Positions 26,569 through 33,464 of a stretch of DNA of 64,000 bases are shown piece by piece. This DNA is from Prochlorococcus sp. AG-347-L19 (GTDB lineage: Bacteria; Cyanobacteriota; Cyanobacteriia; PCC-6307; Cyanobiaceae): assembly GCA_003278895.1 (NCBI GenBank), contig QCCO01000001.1, forward strand, positions 146,566 through 210,565, read 5' to 3'. Position 1 is the first letter of the stretch; each line of letters starts with the position of its first letter. Both the position numbers and the translations under genes were made by a program. The notes under the pieces were generated by a model, which saw only the letters and a list, made by a program, of their open reading frames with translations, was not told the DNA's origin and did not search any database.

Positions 26569-27307
26569 AAAAATCAATTCATCAAAAAATATATATAAAC
26601 CTGATGCCGTTATTTTTGATACTGATAATACACTTTATGAATATGCTCCAGCAAATGAAAAAGCAGAGGAGGCAGTCGAGAGAAAAGTAAAGGCTCTTCT
26701 TGGAGTTAATTCCAAACTATATCGCACTACTTATGCACAATCAAAAAAGGAGATTAAAAAGCAATTAGGCATGACTGCGAGCAGTCATAGTAGACTTTTA
26801 TATTACCAAAGATTTTTAGAAATCTTAGGATTCAAAGCGCAATTAATGACAGCGCTTGACTTAGAACAAACTTTTTGGAGAACATTTCTTGCTAATGCAC
26901 CCCTTTTCCCAGGAGTAACTCAATTACTTGATTATCTGCGCTCCAAAAATATATTAATAGCCATAGTGACAGATTTAACTTCTCATATACAAATGCGAAA
27001 AATGACATACTTTAATCTAGAAGAAACCTTTGATGCTTTTGTTACATCAGAGGAAATTGGTGCTGATAAACCAGACTATAGGAATTTTGAGTTAGTATTA
27101 AATAAATTAGGTCTTACAAAGAAGAATAATATTTGGATGGTTGGAGATAATCCATATACCGACATAATTGGAGCTAGAAGTATAGGAGCAACAACATTTC
27201 AAAAAATAAATAATTTAGAAAAAATTGGAGAAGGCAAATACATGCCAGATTTCGTATTTAGTAATTTTGAGGACTTTTACAATAACATCATAAATCTCAT
27301 TAATTAA
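26561..27307 (+). CDS. HAD-superfamily hydrolase
   Basis: 248 residues with HAD motifs in order: I FDTDNTLYEY, II IVTDLT, III GADKPDYRNF, IV WMVGDNPYTDIIGA. The alpha-helical C1 cap lies between motifs I and II, as in phosphoglycolate-phosphatase-like enzymes. Likely a sugar- or polyol-phosphate phosphatase serving the upstream genes. Last gene of the operon. Confidence 0.87.
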   Translation: MFKKINSSKNIYKPDAVIFDTDNTLYEYAPANEKAEEAVERKVKALLGVNSKLYRTTYAQSKKEIKKQLGMTASSHSRLLYYQRFLEILGFKAQLMTALDLEQTFWRTFLANAPLFPGVTQLLDYLRSKNILIAIVTDLTSHIQMRKMTYFNLEETFDAFVTSEEIGADKPDYRNFELVLNKLGLTKKNNIWMVGDNPYTDIIGARSIGATTFQKINNLEKIGEGKYMPDFVFSNFEDFYNNIINLIN

Positions 27308-27555
27308 AGTAATATATTTTCGCTATATGTATTTCTGATTTAAAAATGAACTCTTGGAACTGAGATTTTTTATCCTCAATGTTCAAACCAAAAACAATTA
27401 TAGATTTTACAAATAAAGATCAAATCCTATCAATTATACTAAAAAAAGACTATTTACAAAATTTTAAAAATATTTCCCTTTTTAGAATTGAAAGTTACTG
27501 AAATTTAAAATATCAGAATTATTTCTAAAAAATTTTTATTAAATTAGGAATTCCT

Positions 27556-27699
27556 TTAATTAAACCAACCTTTTTTCTTTTCTTTAACTTTTGGTGAAGT
27601 CTGAATCTTAGGCGCTTCATCTACTCTACCTTTAATAATCATTAAGGGGACTATTGCCCATAATGCCAAAAATAATATCCAGAATAGGTAAATGTTCAT
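27556..27699 (-). CDS. 47-residue single-helix mini-protein
   Basis: ATG 27699. The helix LFWILFLALWAIVPLMII is followed by KGRVDEAPKIQTSPKVKEKK. The tail is shared with the remnant at 19086-19193, so it exists in more than one copy. The 248 bp between the HAD gene and this gene's stop hold no recognisable feature. Confidence 0.55.
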   Translation of the reverse strand: MNIYLFWILFLALWAIVPLMIIKGRVDEAPKIQTSPKVKEKKKGWFN

Positions 27700-27817
27700 A
27701 GTATTAAAAATTAATGAATTTATACTAAGGTGAATTAATTAAAATTCGTGGCTTTCTTTTTGTAGTACTAATTTAAATGTACAATCAAATTTTTTTATTA
27801 ATCAATAAAAATTATTT

Positions 27818-27861
27818 GCACTCAACAAAGCCACTGCTTTGCTTCAGGATTTTCAGAGTGC
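27818..27861 (+). other. Hairpin upstream of a zinc-ribbon mini-protein
   Basis: GCACTC (27818-27823) pairs with GAGTGC (27856-27861) and encloses CAAAGC/GCTTTG around a CACT loop. It lies 92 bp before the ATG at 27953 and has no T-run, so it is more likely a leader structure than a terminator. Confidence 0.35.
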
Positions 27862-27952
27862 TTATTTATAGTGAGATGATAAAAACTTTTTCGTGAATCT
27901 TTTAAATAAACCTAGTTTATATCTAAAATTTATTTACCAAAGTTACTTATGC

Positions 27953-28108
27953 ATGAAAAAATGTGATTTATGTCTTAAGCCAGATAAAACTCATTACAGA
28001 GTTAAATCCATAATTCATACTGATTGGATTTTTTGTTGTAAAGAATGTTGGAATCAAATTTCTAAACATAAAAATTATTCCTATGGTGGCACTAGAAAGT
28101 CAAAATAA
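27953..28108 (+). CDS. 51-residue zinc-ribbon-like protein
   Basis: I chose ATG 27953 within a longer frame open from 27893, because it directly precedes KKCDLCLKPDKTHYR. A second pair occurs in WIFCCKECWNQ. Two CxxC knuckles 25 residues apart suggest one zinc site. Function unknown; a nucleic-acid-binding or assembly role is possible. Confidence 0.6.
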   Translation: MKKCDLCLKPDKTHYRVKSIIHTDWIFCCKECWNQISKHKNYSYGGTRKSK

Positions 28109-28140
28109 CTAATTTTTTTAGTAAGAAGTATTTTAATTTT

Positions 28141-28617
28141 CTAAAAAAAATCGTTAATTTCTTTTTTTAGAGATTTATATTCTAAATTAATATCTTTAAT
28201 AAATTCATCTGCTCCTTTTTTTATATTTTTATATTCATTTATTTTTTGTTTGCTTTTCTTATAAAAAATCGATTCAAATTGTCCCGGATTTGCCACCTCA
28301 ATCCAATATCCTGCTAGACAATAAATTTGGTTTGGAACAAAAGTTATAATAAATAATTTTTTGGTATTTTTATATTGATCAATTATCTTATTAGCTAATT
28401 TACCTTTAGTTTTGTTAGTCCCAAATAGAGTAATATCTTTTGCTAAAGGCTTAAAATTCTTCGATAAATTATTACTTCTTTCTACTGAATTTCTAGAAAT
28501 TATTTTTTCTAGAGAAAAACAATAATTGAAAAAGTTTGTATTTTCTTTTTTTGAAGGATATATAGTTATGAGAGAACTAAAAAGTAAAAAAGAAGTTAAA
28601 AGTAATTTATTAAACAT
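28141..28617 (-). CDS. Secreted or lipid-anchored hypothetical protein (158 aa)
   Basis: N-terminal signal sequence (MFNKLLLTSFLLFSSLITIY) followed by a lysine-rich soluble domain with two cysteines (NYCFSLEKI; NQIYCLAGYWIEVANPG). No family recognised; probably periplasmic or thylakoid-luminal. Confidence 0.6.
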   Translation of the reverse strand: MFNKLLLTSFLLFSSLITIYPSKKENTNFFNYCFSLEKIISRNSVERSNNLSKNFKPLAKDITLFGTNKTKGKLANKIIDQYKNTKKLFIITFVPNQIYCLAGYWIEVANPGQFESIFYKKSKQKINEYKNIKKGADEFIKDINLEYKSLKKEINDFF

Positions 28618-28815
28618 TTTTAATTTAAGCTAAGCTTATAATTATATAAAAATAAAAAGATAATCCAGAAGAAACTCTTAATTTCCTTTAAAAGATTCAT
28701 AAGAATTGAATAGATTTATATTAATTGCAGAGAACACTTTTAAAAAAAATTTAAAAGTATTTCGGACTAATTAAGAATTTGTCAAACGAATAAATTTTTT
28801 TCTTACAATTAGATT

Positions 28816-29196
28816 ATGAAAAATTCTTTTTTGAAAAATAAAAGTATCAAATCTTGTTTAGATTTTTTTTCAAGAGTATCAATTTCAGCAATATTTATTT
28901 CAGCCATACCAGGAAAAATAAATGATTTTGAAAAAACAGCTGAATATATTTCTTCAAAAGGTATTCCTGAACAAATTTCATCTATTCTTCTAGTGGCGGC
29001 GATTATATGTCTTATCTTAGGTTCGGGATTTTTTATATTTGGAGAAAAACAAAAAATCGGTTCAGTCTTTTTATTACTATTTCTTATTCCAACAACAATA
29101 ATTTTTCATATATTCCCTTTCCATCAAAGAGCAGTATTTATGAATCTCGGATTAATAGGTGGATTAATTATTACTGCAATAAGGGAACCGAAATAA
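28816..29196 (+). CDS. DoxX-family membrane protein
   Basis: 126 residues, four helices. FFSRVSISAIFISAIPGKIN and FHIFPFHQRAVFMNLGLIGG fit DoxX/SURF4-like small membrane proteins, which in some bacteria form oxidoreductase complexes with quinol oxidase subunits or FAD enzymes. The partner is not evident here. Confidence 0.8.
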   Translation: MKNSFLKNKSIKSCLDFFSRVSISAIFISAIPGKINDFEKTAEYISSKGIPEQISSILLVAAIICLILGSGFFIFGEKQKIGSVFLLLFLIPTTIIFHIFPFHQRAVFMNLGLIGGLIITAIREPK

Positions 29197-29224
29197 AAAA
29201 ATTAATAAAGAAACCTAAATTTTT

Positions 29225-29419
29225 TTATTTTTTCTCTCTTAATTCTGGGAAGCAATTCGCAATATGAATTAACTCATAAACCTCTTTGCTATCGTATTTT
29301 TTATTAGGAATTCCACTTCCTACCTCTATGCCTCTCTCTTTCATCTTCTTTAATATCAATTCTTGTCTTTGCATACTTGACATAGACTTAAATCTTTTAG
29401 TTCGTTCTTCTTTATTCAC
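29225..29419 (-). CDS. 64-residue basic hypothetical protein
   Basis: ATG 29419. Starts MNKEERTKRFKSMSSMQRQE, followed by a KKMKERGIEVGSGIPN stretch and a DSKEVYELIHIANCFPEL end. Helical and soluble, conserved-looking but unnamed. Confidence 0.55.
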   Translation of the reverse strand: MNKEERTKRFKSMSSMQRQELILKKMKERGIEVGSGIPNKKYDSKEVYELIHIANCFPELREKK

Positions 29420-29461
29420 TAGATCTTAATTTAGTTAAAATTTATTGTTAAGGTTATTCAA

Positions 29462-29584
29462 TTAGCGATTCATTAGATAAGTAAGAAATCCAGTAAATGT
29501 AAGTAATTTAAATCCAATAAAGAAAGGCAAATATTTTTTGAGCTTTTTGCCAACGGGCAATAATTTATTTAATGAATTGATCAT
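29462..29584 (-). CDS. 40-residue single-helix mini-protein
   Basis: ATG 29584 to TAA 29462. Basic N-terminus (NKLLPVGKKLKKYL) and one hydrophobic helix (FFIGFKLLTFTGFLTYL). Unrecognised. Confidence 0.4.
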   Translation of the reverse strand: MINSLNKLLPVGKKLKKYLPFFIGFKLLTFTGFLTYLMNR

Positions 29585-29654
29585 GATTTACATTAAAAAT
29601 CTAATTATTTCGGTCATCCTAACGAATTTTTTTTAGAATTATCTATTTGATTTG

Positions 29655-29704
29655 TACATCTTTAAAAGTAGATCTAAACTAGAAGGGTTACGTTCCTTTT
29701 TTTT
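29655..29704 (+). promoter_or_regulatory. GATCTAAAC/hairpin/T-run leader, diverged copy A
   Basis: GTAGATCTAAACTAGAAGGG, then a short AAGG...CCTT stem and eight T, directly abutting the ATG at 29705. Same layout as the leaders at 32748, 41068 and 44738, though the TTGACAG start is not conserved here. Confidence 0.45.
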
Positions 29705-30091
29705 ATGAATGATAAAGAAACAATAATTTCATTATTAAATGAGTTTGCTAATCCAAAAAAAATGGCCTCATTTTTTATTGACAATGCGTCACCAGAATTT
29801 TTATTCATTAGACCGAGTGGTAATCCTATAAATGCAGAAGGGTTCGAACAAATGATTAATGATGAAATTGTTCAAGAAAAAGCAGAAATAACTAAAATTC
29901 ACCGATTCGAATTTTTAAGCGAAAATGTAGTAATGTGCATTTTTACACTAGGTTCAAAATTTACTTATAAAGGGACACCTAATGATGACTTACCAACAGT
30001 TACATCAATTTTTAAAAAAGTAAATAATGTTTGGAAAATTCACTGGATGCAAAGATCTACAGGAAATTCGGATTTATCTTTATGGGATTAG
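29705..30091 (+). CDS. DUF3804-like NTF2-fold protein
   Basis: 128 residues with an NTF2/SnoaL-like pattern: TIISLLNEFANPKKMASFFI, an internal EFLFIRPSGNPINAEGFEQM, and a terminal VNNVWKIHWMQRSTGN. This resembles the cyanobacterial DUF3804 group. The ligand is unknown. It sits directly behind a T-run leader, so expression may be set by attenuation. Its 3' end overlaps the next mini-gene by 10 bp. Confidence 0.65.
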   Translation: MNDKETIISLLNEFANPKKMASFFIDNASPEFLFIRPSGNPINAEGFEQMINDEIVQEKAEITKIHRFEFLSENVVMCIFTLGSKFTYKGTPNDDLPTVTSIFKKVNNVWKIHWMQRSTGNSDLSLWD

Positions 30092-30171
30092 CAAAGTTGA
30101 TAGCACTTTTAATGGTGCTACTACTTGTAGGAAGTTCTTTTGTTGGTTTAATTTTTTATTTTATAAAATAA
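30082..30171 (+). CDS. 29-residue hydrophobic mini-protein
   Basis: ATG 30082 lies within the last codons of the upstream gene. The product is almost wholly one helix (LIALLMVLLLVGSSFVGLIF). The overlap suggests translational coupling. Confidence 0.4.
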   Translation: MGLAKLIALLMVLLLVGSSFVGLIFYFIK

Positions 30172-30251
30172 GTAGATCAAATAAATAATACCCAGTAACT
30201 ATTTCTTGTTTTAGAAAATAATTGCTTCTTTTATGCTAAGTAATTTGATTT

Positions 30252-30326
30252 TCAGGTAAAAATAAAAACTTTAGACAAACTAACGCCTATATCTAAAGCC
30301 AATAAAGCAATTAGTAACTTACTCAT
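30252..30326 (-). CDS. Possible 24-residue hydrophobic peptide
   Basis: ATG 30326 overlaps the stop of the preceding minus-strand mini-ORF as ATGA. Product MSKLLIALLALDIGVSLSKV and a short end. The coupled start is the main support; it is very short. Confidence 0.3.
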   Translation of the reverse strand: MSKLLIALLALDIGVSLSKVFIFT

Positions 30327-30379
30327 TTTTTAGAACTCTCAACTATTTTTTTGTAAAGTTCCTCAGAAATAGGTTGCAT
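30323..30379 (-). CDS. Possible 18-residue peptide
   Basis: ATG 30379 to TGA 30323: MQPISEELYKKIVESSKK. Its stop overlaps the next ATG (ATGA). Could act mainly as a coupling leader peptide for the hydrophobic peptide after it. The 185 bp that follow up to 30564 show no other gene. Confidence 0.3.
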   Translation of the reverse strand: MQPISEELYKKIVESSKK

Positions 30380-30564
30380 AACCTTTTAAAAATCTAATTA
30401 CAAATTAATTATTTTAAAATTAATTTCTCGTTACAAAATATACGAATATATGAATTTTGAAATAGGCAAAAAATATATTCACTATAAGTTCTTCTTATAA
30501 AGTATTAATAAATACTTAATCCAAAAACGTCAATAAATGTCCAAACTTTTTTTAAAAGAAATTA

Positions 30565-30806
30565 GAGATCTTATTTTATGTAAATAGATCCTCTATAAGT
30601 AAGCTTTATAATCTTTTCTTCTTGTTTTCTACAATATACGAATGACTTTCCATTGAAATACATGTTTACCATGATGCAGCTCCTGAGCCTGCTCAAGTCC
30701 CCGTCCTATGGCTTGAGTCGTACTGCGGTCTATCAGATGGTAGATCGGACGATTTTGTAGTATTCACTACAATCTATTTATAAAGTATTTATACTTAGAT
30801 GTCAAC
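30565..30806 (+). repeat. 240-bp repeated element, copy 1, candidate structured RNA
   Basis: Closely similar to 45507-45752 from GAGATCTT to GTCAAC. The core (30660-30760) is unusually GC-rich. Stems: CTCAAG 30692-30697 with CTTGAG 30712-30717, and CGGTCTATC 30726-30734 with GGTAGATCG 30739-30747. In the other copy the first stem is ATCAAG/CTTGAT, a compensatory C-G to A-T change. A frame through the core (IHVYHDAAP, QVPVLWLESYCGLSD) is closed upstream by a stop here, and most inter-copy differences are nonsynonymous, so I favour RNA over protein. Confidence 0.6.
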
Positions 30807-30808
30807 AA

Positions 30809-30955
30809 TTAATAGAAACTAAATTTAAATTTAAAAGTTGTTTCAGCTCTCATACACTCCCTAACAAGAATATAGAACATATAACTACGAGTAACTCCCA
30901 TAAAAACTGAAACAAATGCTAGAACTACGCAAATAGGGCAATGTGGGAATCCCAT
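30809..30955 (-). CDS. 48-residue membrane mini-protein
   Basis: ATG 30955 overlaps the stop of the upstream gene by one base (TAATG). Product: MGFPHCPICVVLAFVSVFMG, one helix, then a Cys/Arg-containing tail. The CPIC motif could bind metal. Coupled to the 38-residue protein before it. Confidence 0.5.
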   Translation of the reverse strand: MGFPHCPICVVLAFVSVFMGVTRSYMFYILVRECMRAETTFKFKFSFY

Positions 30956-31071
30956 TATTTATTTTCCAATATAAATTTCAATTCAGTGTCTGCATTAAGA
31001 ATATCGATTCTTCTCTTGAGCAGTTTAAAAAATTTAATTATTTTTTTCAAAATTAAATCTTCTTTAGGCAT
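30955..31071 (-). CDS. 38-residue basic mini-protein
   Basis: ATG 31071 to TAA 30955. MPKEDLILKKIIKFFKLLKR then an acidic end. Amphipathic helix; forms a two-gene coupled unit with the downstream membrane mini-protein. Confidence 0.5.
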   Translation of the reverse strand: MPKEDLILKKIIKFFKLLKRRIDILNADTELKFILENK

Positions 31072-31092
31072 CAATAATAATATTATTTAAGA

Positions 31093-31314
31093 ATGAATAT
31101 ATCAATAAGCAAAAATACTGAAGCCATTGATATAACACAAGTTTCGTAGCAAATTTATACAATAAACAACACCAACATATGCTCAGATAATCTTGCTCAA
31201 TTAGCTTATACAGAGTCAAATATAAAAATTGGTGATCTAGTTACCTTGCAGTGCTATTTTTCTTTTGCTAAAAAAATAGAGCGGACTAAAGTCCAATACT
31301 CCACGAGGATTTAG
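31093..31314 (+). pseudogene. 73-codon small gene broken by an in-frame TAG
   Basis: ATG 31093 reads NISISKNTEAIDITQVS, TAG at 31147-31149, then continues in the same frame QIYTINNTNICSDNLAQLAY and ESNIKIGDLVTLQCYF to TAG at 31312. Both halves have normal composition, so a single nonsense change in one small gene is the simplest reading. The last 30 bases form part of the strong hairpin at 31280-31320. Confidence 0.5.
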
Positions 31315-31470
31315 TCCGCTGCCTAAAGTCTGAGAGTGCAAATTTTTCTTAATTAATATGCCAGTATGCTTTATGAGGTAAATATCTTGATTGCGCAATA
31401 AATTTATTTTGTATATTGCTATTACAAAAATGATGAGTTTATTTAAATAAGTTACTAAATCCTCGTGGAG
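31280..31470 (+). promoter_or_regulatory. Mutually exclusive RNA pairings reaching a GTG start
   Basis: AGCGGACTAAA (31280-31290) pairs with TTTAGTCCGCT (31310-31320). The right arm overlaps CTCCACGAGGATTTAGT (31299-31315), which is a perfect 17-base complement of ACTAAATCCTCGTGGAG at 31454-31470. The distal arm contains the GTG start codon of the gene at 31465. The two pairings cannot coexist, so the layout could switch access to the start. It could also be an inverted-repeat element. Confidence 0.45.
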
Positions 31471-31584
31471 AAAGCTTTAGTAAATTTCTTTTATTGGTTA
31501 CTGATAAGATCAGCCGAATCTCATTATGGAGAATCATTTGTATCTGTAGAAGTTCCATCTAATTCAATCAAAAGTTTTTCTTGA
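31465..31584 (+). CDS. 39-residue mini-protein, paralogue of 35913-36020
   Basis: GTG 31465: VEKALVNFFYWLLIRSAESH then YGESFVSVEVP. The protein at 35913 reads MEKSFLNFIYWILLKSAESY then YGDSLKTEVP, so both are real members of one family and the GTG start is justified by alignment with its ATG. One amphipathic or membrane-associated helix; function unknown. The start lies in a 17-bp inverted repeat. Confidence 0.6.
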   Translation: MEKALVNFFYWLLIRSAESHYGESFVSVEVPSNSIKSFS

Positions 31585-31729
31585 TTTTAGAAAGTTTTTA
31601 ATACTTAAATTCATAGCTTTCTGAACATCGAATAACTAATTTGAGTTAAGTTGGTTAATTATCTCTATTGCAAATAAAGGTAAGGTTGTTAATCTTGCAC
31701 TTAAAGAAGAAACTTCATTTCTTAAACTG

Positions 31730-31939
31730 ATGCAATTTGATCATTTAAATTTCAATCAAGATGATGGCCTCATGTCCATAGAAGATTTAAGGGCTTTACG
31801 TCTTCGAAAAAAGAAAATTGAAAGTGATAAGAAAGCTAGAAAGTATATCCTTGATATAAATCAAAGATATAGAAAAATGAGTACCCGCAAAAGTAATAAC
31901 TTTTTAAGGAATATGAACCCTTTTAAAAAGGCCGCATAA
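31730..31939 (+). CDS. 69-residue basic hypothetical protein
   Basis: ATG 31730. MQFDHLNFNQDDGLMSIEDL, then a highly basic helical region (RLRKKKIESDKKARKYI) and tail (NMNPFKKAA). Could bind nucleic acid by charge; no family known. Followed by a strong terminator. Confidence 0.6.
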   Translation: MQFDHLNFNQDDGLMSIEDLRALRLRKKKIESDKKARKYILDINQRYRKMSTRKSNNFLRNMNPFKKAA

Positions 31940-32027
31940 ATTGTTAATCTTGATTTTGTTAATTTGTTTAACTTTGCAACTTTCAGAGTAAGATTTTAAT
32001 GGTGTTTCTTTGGAAGAGTTTCACCAA

Positions 32028-32054
32028 GAGGGGCCAATTTTTGGCCCCTTCTTT
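32028..32054 (+). terminator. Strong intrinsic terminator
   Basis: GGGGCCAA (32030-32037) pairs with TTGGCCCC (32041-32048) around TTT, followed by TTCTTT. It ends the transcript of the 31730 gene about 90 bp after its stop. The remaining bases to 32265 show no gene; ACTTTCCTAGAAGG at 32100 faintly recalls the cassette repeat core. Confidence 0.8.
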
Positions 32055-32265
32055 GCGAAGATATTTTTTAATTGAAACTCGTTATAAAATTAAAGTAATA
32101 CTTTCCTAGAAGGCGAAAGTGATGTAAATCTTTTGTTTAAAGTTTTTTATTACCACTTAATGAAAACTCTACATCTTCAACTAAATCCACTTATTAAAAA
32201 AACAAAAGTTTTAGCTTATGGATCATTTCCCATAATTTATTGAATTTTTTCAATTACGATTTTTA

Positions 32266-32469
32266 ATGGCTTCACCTACAAGTTGGGAATTCTACAAAGA
32301 AGTTGAAACTAAAATTCTATGGGTCAATATTTGTACCCAAAATTTAGAAGGAGTAGCTATTTCGATCAATAAATGGTGGAAGACAAGATATCCAGCATAC
32401 AAAATCAGAATAGTTTCTAAAAAAGAATTTGAGCTAGTAAAAATGCAAGCTGAGAAAAAGGAACAATAA
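32266..32469 (+). CDS. 67-residue hypothetical protein
   Basis: ATG 32266. MASPTSWEFYKEVETKILWV, then ISINKWWKTRYPAYKIRIVS and a charged tail. Tryptophan-rich, mixed alpha/beta. Unrecognised. Confidence 0.55.
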   Translation: MASPTSWEFYKEVETKILWVNICTQNLEGVAISINKWWKTRYPAYKIRIVSKKEFELVKMQAEKKEQ

Positions 32470-32544
32470 AATTTTTTTTGGTAAATATTGATGCTGAATA
32501 TTTAATTTTTGCAGCTATCATAATAAAAATAAATTAAAAAACAA

Positions 32545-32700
32545 ATGAACTCTGCATTTGCAAAAGTCTCAAATTTGAAAGTTAACAGGGCTTCTAAAAT
32601 AGCAATTACTCTTGCATCATCAACTTTCTTTTTGTATGCCTTGGGTCAAGCACCAATTTTTAAAAATATTCTTGCAGGTGCCTTCTCTTGCTCTGGCTAA
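32545..32700 (+). CDS. 51-residue single-helix protein
   Basis: ATG 32545 to TAA 32700. A polar N-terminus is followed by KIAITLASSTFFLYALGQAP and a Cys-containing end (GAFSCSG). Unrecognised. Confidence 0.5.
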   Translation: MNSAFAKVSNLKVNRASKIAITLASSTFFLYALGQAPIFKNILAGAFSCSG

Positions 32701-32747
32701 ATAAAATACTGTTTTTTTAGAGAAGCTAAAAAGCTAAAATAAACTTT

Positions 32748-32793
32748 GATTGACAGTCGATCTAAACTTAGAGGGATAAACCCCTCTTTTTTA
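32748..32793 (+). promoter_or_regulatory. TTGACAGTCGATCTAAA leader, copy B
   Basis: TTGACAGTCGATCTAAACTT, then a GAGGG-ATAAAC-CCCTC stem with six T, ending one base before the ATG at 32794. A -10-like TAAACT lies just upstream at 32740, so transcription may begin near TTGACAG and be attenuated at the hairpin before the coding start (inference). Confidence 0.55.
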
Positions 32794-32853
32794 ATGTTTA
32801 ATAGATTTATTGCTGAAAAGATAATGACTCTTCTTATTTCTCTTTTCAGCTGA
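32794..32853 (+). CDS. 19-residue leader peptide or mini-protein
   Basis: ATG 32794 directly after the T-run leader; MFNRFIAEKIMTLLISLFS. Its TGA overlaps the next ATG (TGATG). It may serve as the entry point for ribosomes into the four-gene unit. Confidence 0.4.
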   Translation: MFNRFIAEKIMTLLISLFS

Positions 32854-32969
32854 TGAATATTTCCCCCCACCTATTAATTGATGCTTTAATATTAAGCGCT
32901 GCCCTTACGATAACTTTGGTATTAAGAGCAAAAGGTAATGCTGCCAGAAAAGAAAAAGAAAATAAATGA
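32853..32969 (+). CDS. 38-residue single-helix mini-protein
   Basis: ATG 32853 overlaps the upstream stop; the helix HLLIDALILSAALTITLVL is followed by a charged tail (RAKGNAARKEKENK). ATGA overlap with the next gene. Second of four nested genes. Confidence 0.5.
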   Translation: MNISPHLLIDALILSAALTITLVLRAKGNAARKEKENK

Positions 32970-33106
32970 TTACTAAAGAAGAAGAAAAAGAATTTAAAAA
33001 ACCTAAATTATATAGATTTTGGAACTTTCTTATTTATGGAAGTTCCATAGCTATTGGAGTTTTCTTAGTTTATTTATATTCTGCTTATATCTTTATAAAT
33101 AAATGA
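32966..33106 (+). CDS. 46-residue single-helix mini-protein
   Basis: ATG 32966 within ATGA of the preceding stop. Charged N-terminus (TKEEEKEFKKPKLYRF) then a helix (FLIYGSSIAIGVFLVYLYSA). Its stop overlaps the next ATG by four bases. The helix orientation is opposite in layout to the preceding product. Confidence 0.5.
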   Translation: MITKEEEKEFKKPKLYRFWNFLIYGSSIAIGVFLVYLYSAYIFINK

Positions 33107-33198
33107 CTTACATCTCCGGCATAGCGATTACTTACGGGGTTGTGAGTCTTTTATTGCTTGGTGGGTTTGTATACTTTACTTTTAAAATGAGACGCTAA
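33103..33198 (+). CDS. 31-residue single-helix mini-protein
   Basis: ATG 33103 in an ATGA overlap; MTYISGIAITYGVVSLLLLG then GFVYFTFKMRR. Last of four coupled small membrane proteins, in the size class of photosystem or NDH accessory subunits, but no match is recognised. Confidence 0.5.
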   Translation: MTYISGIAITYGVVSLLLLGGFVYFTFKMRR

Positions 33199-33205
33199 TT
33201 TTTAA

Positions 33206-33328
33206 ATCTTCTTCAATAAAGATTTATTAGATAAATTTTTTGATTTTTGTAGAGAATATCAACAAGAAATTCCACCTTAAAAGATGGTTGAGACTTTAAG
33301 AGAATATGCAGATAGATTAGATGAATGA
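33206..33328 (+). pseudogene. Small gene remnant with in-frame TAA and no start
   Basis: Frame from 33206: FFNKDLLDKFFDFCREYQQE, IPP, TAA at 33278, then KMVETLREYADRLDE and TGA. Both parts are amphipathic and charged like a real protein. There is no ATG/GTG/TTG at the front, so the gene is degraded at its start as well. Confidence 0.4.
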
Positions 33329-33464
33329 TAGATACAAACTGACCTAAGAAGGTATTAAGAGAAGAAAATTTCTAGCAAAATTCATATAAATTTTTTTAAA
33401 GTTGGAATAAATTTTTTGAAGATATTTTCCTTGCAATTATTCATAATTTGAGATTTTTTTTTGA

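Noticed and set aside
32100-32135. Possible fifth copy of the EVE-repeat core (ACTTTCCTAGAAGG...GTGATG)
   Set aside because: Only the first nine bases and a scattered GATG match, and no second motif follows at the expected distance.
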